Part shown: positions 6,329-10,126 of the stretch, one piece after another
Layout of the letters: each line of letters starts with the position of its first letter
Numbering within the stretch: position 1 is the first letter of the stretch
Assembly: GCA_052038315.1 (NCBI GenBank)
Contig: JBQGCF010000214.1
Coordinates: 1 to 10,126, forward strand
Source: Iamia sp052038315
Lineage (GTDB): Bacteria; Actinomycetota; Acidimicrobiia; Acidimicrobiales; Iamiaceae
Direction: 5' to 3'
DNA: 10,126 nucleotides
Program-made: the position numbers and the translations under genes
Notes under the pieces: model-generated
What the model was told of the DNA's origin: nothing
What the model saw: the letters and a program-made list of their open reading frames with translations, nothing else
Database searches by the model: none

Positions 6329-6334
6329 TAGGGT
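6329..6334 (+). promoter_or_regulatory. Putative -10 element for a leaderless yczE-like transcript
   Basis: TAGGGT is followed by six bases and GTG 6341. No ribosome binding site precedes the GTG. In actinobacteria a TAnnnT hexamer 6-8 nt before the start codon is the usual mark of a leaderless mRNA that begins at the start codon. No clear -35 is seen. The sequence is direct; the leaderless reading is inference. Confidence 0.5.
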
Positions 6335-6340
6335 CGGGTC

Positions 6341-7003
6341 GTGCCCGCCCCCAGCGACCTCGGAGCCCGGCTGGCGCAGCTGGTCGCCGGGCTGGTGCTG
6401 ATGGGCTTCGCGCTGGCCCTGATCGTGCAGGCCGACCTGGGGCTCGATCCATGGAACGTCTTCCACCAGGGTGTGTCCGAGCGGACCGGGATCGGGCTGG
6501 GCTGGGTCGTCAACCTGGCGAGCGGCGTCATCCTCCTGCTCTGGATCCCGCTGCGGCAGCGACCGGGCGTCGGCACCGTGCTCAACGCCCTCATCGTCGG
6601 CACCGCCATCGAGGTGGGGGTCGCCGTCCTGCCGGCCCCGGACGGCCTGCCGGTCCGGGTGGCGCTGTTCGCCGTCGGCGTCGTGGTCAACGGCGCGGCC
6701 ATCGGGATGTACCTCGGCGCCGGCCTGGGCCCCGGCCCCCGGGACGGCCTCATGACGGGTCTGGCCGCCCGCGGCCGCTCGATCCGGGTCGTGCGCACCG
6801 GCATCGAGCTGACCGCGCTCGGCGTGGGCTTCGCCCTCGGCGGGTCGGTCGGGATCGGCACGCTGGTCTTCGCCCTGACGGTCGGCCCGATCGTCCACGT
6901 CACCCTCCCGCGCTTCGACCGCTCGACGAAGGGATCACCACCGCCATGGACCCGGCCATCGCTCGCCGCCTCTGGACCCTCTACGAGCCGATCCACGCCC
7001 TGA
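6341..7003 (+). CDS. YczE/YitT-like integral membrane protein
   Basis: A 220-residue polytopic membrane protein. Hydrophobic segments lie near 11-31, 54-71, 78-97, 104-128 and 153-190 (long enough for two passes). Two conserved stretches mark the YczE/YyaS/YitT group: ADLGLDPWNVFHQG (31-44), and GLGPGPRDGLMTGL (128-141) followed by RSIRVVRTGIEL (146-157). The first has the G-x-D-PW pattern and the second the GPRDGL pattern typical of the family. The transported substrate or role is not known; some relatives sit beside transport or metabolite genes, which does not fix a function here. The start is GTG 6341, probably leaderless. The last 19 codons (from 6946) overlap the next gene in another frame, so the Ser/Pro/Thr-rich tail after about residue 195 looks like read-through into that gene rather than conserved protein. 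Confidence 0.85.
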   Translation: MPAPSDLGARLAQLVAGLVLMGFALALIVQADLGLDPWNVFHQGVSERTGIGLGWVVNLASGVILLLWIPLRQRPGVGTVLNALIVGTAIEVGVAVLPAPDGLPVRVALFAVGVVVNGAAIGMYLGAGLGPGPRDGLMTGLAARGRSIRVVRTGIELTALGVGFALGGSVGIGTLVFALTVGPIVHVTLPRFDRSTKGSPPPWTRPSLAASGPSTSRSTP

Positions 7004-7833
7004 CCTACTTCGCCCCCGAGGTGACCGACGCCTGGACCGCCGCCGGGGTGACGGGCTTCTGGCGGGGCTACTTCGCCGGTCGGGCCGCGCCGCTGGGACC
7101 GGTGCCGGCGTCGGTCGTCACCGCCACGTTCTTCGGCTTCGCCCCGACGATGGTCGAGCGGGCCATCCCGTCGATCTGGTCCCTGATCCCGCCGGAGCGG
7201 GCCCTCGAGGTCCGGGTCGCCGGGGCCGTGGCCGCCCTCGACACCGCCCTCGCCCCCTCCGCGCCCTCCCCCCGGAACGCCGTTGCCGACGACGAGGCCG
7301 AGGCCGCCGCCCTGCTCCGGGATGCCGCGCGGGCCGCGGCGTCGACGTCCGACGGGCGGGCGCTGGCCGCCGCCAACGCCGCCGTGCCCTGGCCGACCGA
7401 GCCTCGCGGCGTGCTATGGCATGCGGCAACCATGCTGCGAGAGCACCGGGGCGACGGGCACATCGCCGCCTGCGTCGCCGCCGCCGTCACCGGGTTGGAG
7501 GCGAACGTCCTCGCCGTCGCCGCCGGTCCCCTCACCGCCGAGCGCTTCCAGCAGGTCCGGGGTTGGACCGAGGGCGACTGGGCCGCCGCCGTCGCGTCGC
7601 TCCGGGACCGGTCCCTCGTCGACCCCTCCGGCGCCCTCACCCCGTCCGGGGTGGCGTTGCGCGCCTCGATCGAGGACGCCACCGATCGCGCCGCCCTCCG
7701 TCCCTGGCTCGCCCTCGGCCCCGACGCCACCGCCCGGCTCGACGCCCTCCTCACCCCGATCGTGGCCCGCATCCTCGCCACCGGTGTCATCCCCGACCCC
7801 AACCCCATCGGCCTCCCGCGCCCGACCCCGTGA
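6946..7833 (+). CDS. SCO6745 family protein
   Basis: A 295-residue soluble, Ala-rich protein. The N-terminal stretch MDPAIARRLWTLYEPIHALT (first 20 residues), then YFAPEVTDAW, GFWRGYFAGRAAPLGPV (37-53) and VVTATFFGFAPTMVERAIP match the actinobacterial SCO6745 family as I remember it. The C-terminal half, with FQQVRGWTEGDWAAAVASL, DPSGALTPSG and an end around WLALGPDATARLDAL, looks helical, and the stretch SLRDRSLVDPSGALTPSG resembles a winged-helix recognition and wing region. That makes DNA binding possible but unproven. The function of the family is not established. The start is ATG 6946, with GAAGGG (6928-6933) 12 nt upstream, a weak spacing. It overlaps the yczE-like gene by 58 bp, suggesting co-transcription and coupling. 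A hairpin follows its stop by 8 bp. Confidence 0.88.
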   Translation: MDPAIARRLWTLYEPIHALTYFAPEVTDAWTAAGVTGFWRGYFAGRAAPLGPVPASVVTATFFGFAPTMVERAIPSIWSLIPPERALEVRVAGAVAALDTALAPSAPSPRNAVADDEAEAAALLRDAARAAASTSDGRALAAANAAVPWPTEPRGVLWHAATMLREHRGDGHIAACVAAAVTGLEANVLAVAAGPLTAERFQQVRGWTEGDWAAAVASLRDRSLVDPSGALTPSGVALRASIEDATDRAALRPWLALGPDATARLDALLTPIVARILATGVIPDPNPIGLPRPTP

Positions 7834-7841
7834 CCCATCGA

Positions 7842-7868
7842 ACCGTCGGCGCCGGTGACGCCGACGGT
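7842..7868 (+). terminator. Perfect 10-bp hairpin after the SCO6745-family gene
   Basis: Arms ACCGTCGGCG (7842-7851) and CGCCGACGGT (7859-7868) pair without mismatch around a 7-base loop. The hairpin starts 8 bp after the TGA at 7831-7833 and ends 38 bp before manA. There is no T-tract, as is common for actinobacterial terminators. A separate -10-like element for manA downstream supports reading it as the end of the two-gene unit. Confidence 0.62.
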
Positions 7869-7893
7869 CGTCCCGCCGACCCACCGGACCCCC

Positions 7894-7899
7894 TACTGT
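7894..7899 (+). promoter_or_regulatory. Putative -10 element for a leaderless manA transcript
   Basis: TACTGT is followed by seven bases and GTG 7907, the same geometry as at 6329-6341. The GGAG at 7901-7904 is only two bases from the GTG, too close for a normal ribosome site. No -35 match is visible at the expected distance. Confidence 0.5.
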
Positions 7900-7906
7900 C
7901 GGAGCC

Positions 7907-9070
7907 GTGCTCGGACTGGCCAACCGCATCCAGCCCTACGCGTGGGGACCCGTCGACGGTCTGGCGCCGCTCGTCGGCACCGAGCCCACCGGCGGGCAGG
8001 AGGCCGAGCTCTGGATCGGCGCCCACCCGCTGGCCCCGTCGGAGACCGCCGACGGCCCGACCCTCGACGCCGCCGTGGCCGACGCCCCCGATCGACTGCT
8101 GGGCGCGCCGCTGGTCGAGCGGTTCGGGATGCGCCTTCCGTTCCTGCTCAAGGTCCTGTCGATCGGCTCCCCGCTGAGCATCCAGGTCCATCCCGACCCC
8201 GACCAGGCCGCCGCCGGCTTCGCCGCCGAGGAGGATCGCGGCGTCGCCCGCGACGATGCCGCCCGGTCGTTCAAGGACCCGCACGCCAAGCCCGAGGTCC
8301 TGGTGGCCCTGGTCCCGACGTGGGTGCTCGTCGGGTTCCGGCGGGGCTCCGACGCCGCCGCCCGGCTCCGCTCGATCGGCGGCGCGGCCCGGCCGCTCGC
8401 CGACCTGGTGGCCGACCAGCCCGATGCGCGAAGGGCCCTCGTCCACCTCCTGACCGCGCCCGAGTCCGATCGGGCCGAGCTGGCGGAGCTGGCCGCGACC
8501 CGGGCGGGCGCCGGCGACGACGCCCGCAGCTGGGTGCGCCGCCTCGCCGCCGCCTACCCCGGCGACGCCACCGCCCTGGCCCCGCTCGTGCTCGACCACC
8601 CGCGACTCGCACCCGGCGCGGGGGTCTTCCTCCCGGCCGGCGTGCCCCACGCCTACCTCGGCGGGGCCGGCGTCGAGCTGATGGGGGCCTCCGACAACGT
8701 CGTGCGGGGCGGGTTGACGCCCAAGCACGTCGACACCGGGACCCTGGTCGACCTGCTCGCCCCACCCGGTGTCGGGGTCGAGCCGATGCCGGGTGACGGG
8801 GTCGCCCTGGGCGTGCGGCGCTATGCCCCGCCGGTCCCCGAGATCGCCCTCCACCGCCTGGAGGCCGGGAGCAGGGCCATGGCCGCCCCGCCCGGCACCG
8901 GTCCGGCGCTGGCCGTGGCCACCGGCAGCACCGCCGTGCTCACCACCGCCACCGACCGGGTGGAGCTGGGGGAGGGCAGGGCCGTCCTCGTGCCGCCCGA
9001 GGAGAGGGACTCCTGTCGTGTCCGAGGCCCGGGCGTCGTCTGGTGGGCCACCACCGGCGTCGACGCCTAG
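7907..9070 (+). CDS. manA: Mannose-6-phosphate isomerase, class I
   Basis: A 387-residue zinc enzyme that interconverts mannose 6-phosphate and fructose 6-phosphate in the cytoplasm, feeding mannose into glycolysis or supplying it for GDP-mannose and mannosylated envelope polymers. The N-terminus NRIQPYAWG (6-14) is typical. All four zinc ligands are visible: Q93 and H95 in LSIQVHPD (90-97), E130 in HAKPEVL (126-132) and H248 in LPAGVPHAYL (242-251). The active-site arginine R267 lies in SDNVVRGGLTPKHVD (262-276). These correspond to Gln97, His99, Glu134 and His255 of the E. coli enzyme. The length is normal for the class I family, with a C-terminal cupin-like tail from about 300. The start is GTG 7907, preceded by a -10-like hexamer rather than a ribosome site. 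The DNA glycosylase gene begins inside or just after its 3' end, so the two are probably co-transcribed without an obvious functional link. Confidence 0.96.
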   Translation: MLGLANRIQPYAWGPVDGLAPLVGTEPTGGQEAELWIGAHPLAPSETADGPTLDAAVADAPDRLLGAPLVERFGMRLPFLLKVLSIGSPLSIQVHPDPDQAAAGFAAEEDRGVARDDAARSFKDPHAKPEVLVALVPTWVLVGFRRGSDAAARLRSIGGAARPLADLVADQPDARRALVHLLTAPESDRAELAELAATRAGAGDDARSWVRRLAAAYPGDATALAPLVLDHPRLAPGAGVFLPAGVPHAYLGGAGVELMGASDNVVRGGLTPKHVDTGTLVDLLAPPGVGVEPMPGDGVALGVRRYAPPVPEIALHRLEAGSRAMAAPPGTGPALAVATGSTAVLTTATDRVELGEGRAVLVPPEERDSCRVRGPGVVWWATTGVDA

Positions 9071-9675
9071 CCGCCGCGCCGACCTTGGCCCGTCGCCGGC
9101 GCCTGCCCCGCTCCTTCTACGCCCGGGATCCCCGGGACGTGGCCCCCGACCTCCTCGGGACCCTGCTGGTCCACGACGGACGGGTCGTCCGCCTCGTCGA
9201 GGTCGAGGCCTACTGCGGCACCGACGATCCCGGCAGCCACGCCTACCGTGGTCCGACGCCCCGCACCGAGGTCATGTTCGGCCCGCCCGGGCACCTCTAC
9301 GTGTACTTCACCTACGGCATGCACTGGTGCGCCAACGTCGTGTGCGGGCGCGACGGCGAGGCCGGCGCCGTGCTGCTGCGGGCCGGGGAACCGGTGGCCG
9401 GGCTCGATGCCATCCGGGCCGCCCGCCCGAAGGCGCGCCGCGACCGGGACCTGACGTCGGGTCCCGCCCGGCTCTGCCAGGCCCTCGGGATCGACGACAC
9501 CTTCGACGGTGCCGACCTCGTGAAGGCCGACAGGGGCGTGACCCTGGCCAGTGATGGCGAAGCCCTGGGCACGGAGCCGGCGAGCAGCACCAGGATCGGC
9601 CAGTCCCGGGGCGCCGACCTGCCCTGGCGCTGGTACCTGCCCGGCCACCCCGACGTCTCGGGCCGACCGCGCTAG
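9043..9675 (+). CDS. DNA-3-methyladenine glycosylase (AAG/Mpg family)
   Basis: A base-excision repair enzyme that flips out and cleaves alkylated and other damaged purines. At 210 residues from GTG 9043 (196 from TTG 9085) it fits the bacterial AAG family (about 190-210). Seen motifs: LPRSFYARDPRDVAPDLLG (21-39), LVEVEAYCG (51-59) with E55 matching the catalytic Glu125 of human AAG, GSHAYRGPTPRTEVMF (64-79) with H66 matching His136, and YVYFTYGMHWCANVV (86-100) with Y91 and N98 matching the intercalating Tyr162 and Asn169. DLTSGPARLCQALGI is also typical. GTG 9043 overlaps manA by 28 bp, and the first 14 residues are an unconserved Arg/His/Ala run, so TTG 9085, just past the manA stop, is an equally good start. 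Neither has a clear ribosome site. It ends 25 bp before the Nudix gene. Confidence 0.95.
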   Translation: MGHHRRRRLAAAPTLARRRRLPRSFYARDPRDVAPDLLGTLLVHDGRVVRLVEVEAYCGTDDPGSHAYRGPTPRTEVMFGPPGHLYVYFTYGMHWCANVVCGRDGEAGAVLLRAGEPVAGLDAIRAARPKARRDRDLTSGPARLCQALGIDDTFDGADLVKADRGVTLASDGEALGTEPASSTRIGQSRGADLPWRWYLPGHPDVSGRPR

Positions 9676-9688
9676 TGGAACCGCGCTG

Positions 9689-9694
9689 AAGGAG
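9689..9694 (+). promoter_or_regulatory. Ribosome binding site selecting GTG 9701 over ATG 9695
   Basis: AAGGAG touches ATG 9695 directly, which leaves no spacing, but lies 6 nt before the in-frame GTG 9701. This makes the GTG the likelier start of the Nudix gene. Confidence 0.65.
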
Positions 9695-9700
9695 ATGGAT

Positions 9701-10126
9701 GTGACCGACTGGGAGGTCCTCGACCCCGATGACGAGCGGACCGTCAGCCGTTCCGGCGACCGTGCCCTGGCTCGGGACCAGGTGGCTGCCGCCGTCCTGC
9801 CGCCCGGTCTCGAGCCCGTGCGGCGGCGGGTCCTTTCCCTGTGCGACGCGCCGGGAAACCCCCTCGATCGGGAGACCTTGCCGGATCACCTGACCGCCTC
9901 GGCGGTCGTGGTCGCTCCCGGGCGGGGCGTCCTGCTGCTGCACCACCGCAAGCTGGGCCGGTGGTTCCAGCCCGGCGGTCACGTCGACGGCGACGGCAAC
10001 CTGCTGGCGGCCGCCTGCCGGGAGGCGGAGGAGGAGACCGGCCTGGTCCGGCTCCGCCCGGTGCTGCCCGCCGTCGACGTCGACGTCCACGACGTGCCGT
10101 ACCCCGACGGCTCCTTCCACATCCAC
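9701..10126 (+). CDS. Nudix hydrolase, 3' end beyond window
   Basis: The first 142 codons of a Nudix protein; the C-terminus is cut by the right edge. Nudix enzymes hydrolyse a nucleoside diphosphate linked to another group, using a divalent metal. The domain starts near DHLTASAVVVAPGRGVLLL (62-80), then HHRKLGRWFQPGGHV (81-95), and the Nudix box ends REAEEETGL (107-115) with the metal-binding E111 and E112 present. The Glu expected seven residues before R107 is Gly99 (in DGDGN), a departure from the strict consensus. About 60 residues precede the domain (MTDWEVLDPDDERTVSRSGD onward); they look helical near residues 22-48 and I cannot name them. The final visible residues FHIH suggest the usual continuation of this actinobacterial subgroup. 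It lies 25 bp after the glycosylase, probably in the same operon. Nucleotide-pool cleaning would fit beside DNA repair but is inference; the substrate is unknown. Confidence 0.9.
   Translation, partial: MTDWEVLDPDDERTVSRSGDRALARDQVAAAVLPPGLEPVRRRVLSLCDAPGNPLDRETLPDHLTASAVVVAPGRGVLLLHHRKLGRWFQPGGHVDGDGNLLAAACREAEEETGLVRLRPVLPAVDVDVHDVPYPDGSFHIH

Larger units (their letters stand above)
6212..6340. promoter_or_regulatory. Divergent intergenic region with two sets of tandem repeats
   Basis: This region must hold the start signals for ohr (minus) and the yczE-like gene (plus). It contains a perfect 16-bp direct repeat (ctggatgggtcggggg at 6222-6237 and 6246-6261, 24 bp apart) whose flanks GGGGCTCC/GGAGCCCC also form an inverted pair. 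It also contains a second tandem pair of 12 bp (6276-6287 and 6288-6299, 10 of 12 identical, ending gggccaa). The first pair reaches into the ohr ribosome site (6219-6223). These are candidate operators or hairpins; no known OhrR-type AT-rich operator is visible. Confidence 0.5.

Noticed and set aside
6226..6945. Upstream extension of the SCO6745-family frame
   Set aside because: The sequence is an Arg/Pro/Gly-rich shadow of the yczE-like gene; family similarity begins at MDPAIARRLW.
1..10126. A novel defence or biosynthetic system spanning the helicase and its neighbours
   Set aside because: Apart from the helicase there is no nuclease, toxin, methylase or effector, and the neighbours are ordinary metabolic and stress genes.

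Overview
The window is a gene-dense, very GC-rich stretch (I estimate over 70% G+C by eye). It looks like chromosomal DNA from a high-GC actinobacterium. The GTG and TTG starts, start/stop overlaps, a DUF3516-type Ski2-like helicase, an SCO6745-family protein and two genes with a -10-like hexamer just before a GTG start all fit that group. Acidimicrobiia (Iamia-like) is my best guess, but it is inference and no marker gene fixes it. There is no tRNA, rRNA, insertion sequence, phage gene or CRISPR array, and no gene-free stretch over 300 bases. The largest gaps are 129 bp (6212-6340) and 119 bp (2573-2691).

Minus-strand half (6211 down to 1). The order of transcription is: an organic hydroperoxide reductase (ohr); a small membrane protein with a bacterial PH domain; a large DExH helicase with a C-terminal DUF3516 region; a lipid-anchored family 16 glycoside hydrolase with a CBM96/DNRLRE-like module; a crotonase (enoyl-CoA hydratase/isomerase family); and the start of an unidentified lipoprotein cut off by the window edge. 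Several junctions are tight. The crotonase stop and the lipoprotein start share an ATGA. Between the PH gene and the helicase, a tandem 38-bp repeat creates three successive GTGA stop/start overlaps.

Plus-strand half (6341 to 10126). A YczE/YitT-like membrane protein overlaps an SCO6745-family protein. A perfect 10-bp hairpin follows. Then come class I mannose-6-phosphate isomerase (manA), a 3-methyladenine-type DNA glycosylase (AAG/Mpg family) and a Nudix hydrolase that runs off the right edge. manA, the glycosylase and the Nudix gene are close enough to be one operon.

The two halves diverge from 6212-6340, a short regulatory region with two different sets of short tandem repeats. Functionally this is mostly housekeeping and stress biology: peroxide detoxification, alkylated-base repair, nucleic-acid unwinding, sugar-phosphate supply and polysaccharide cleavage. 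I see no defence system or biosynthetic cluster. The least ordinary element is the repeated stop/start junction ahead of the helicase.
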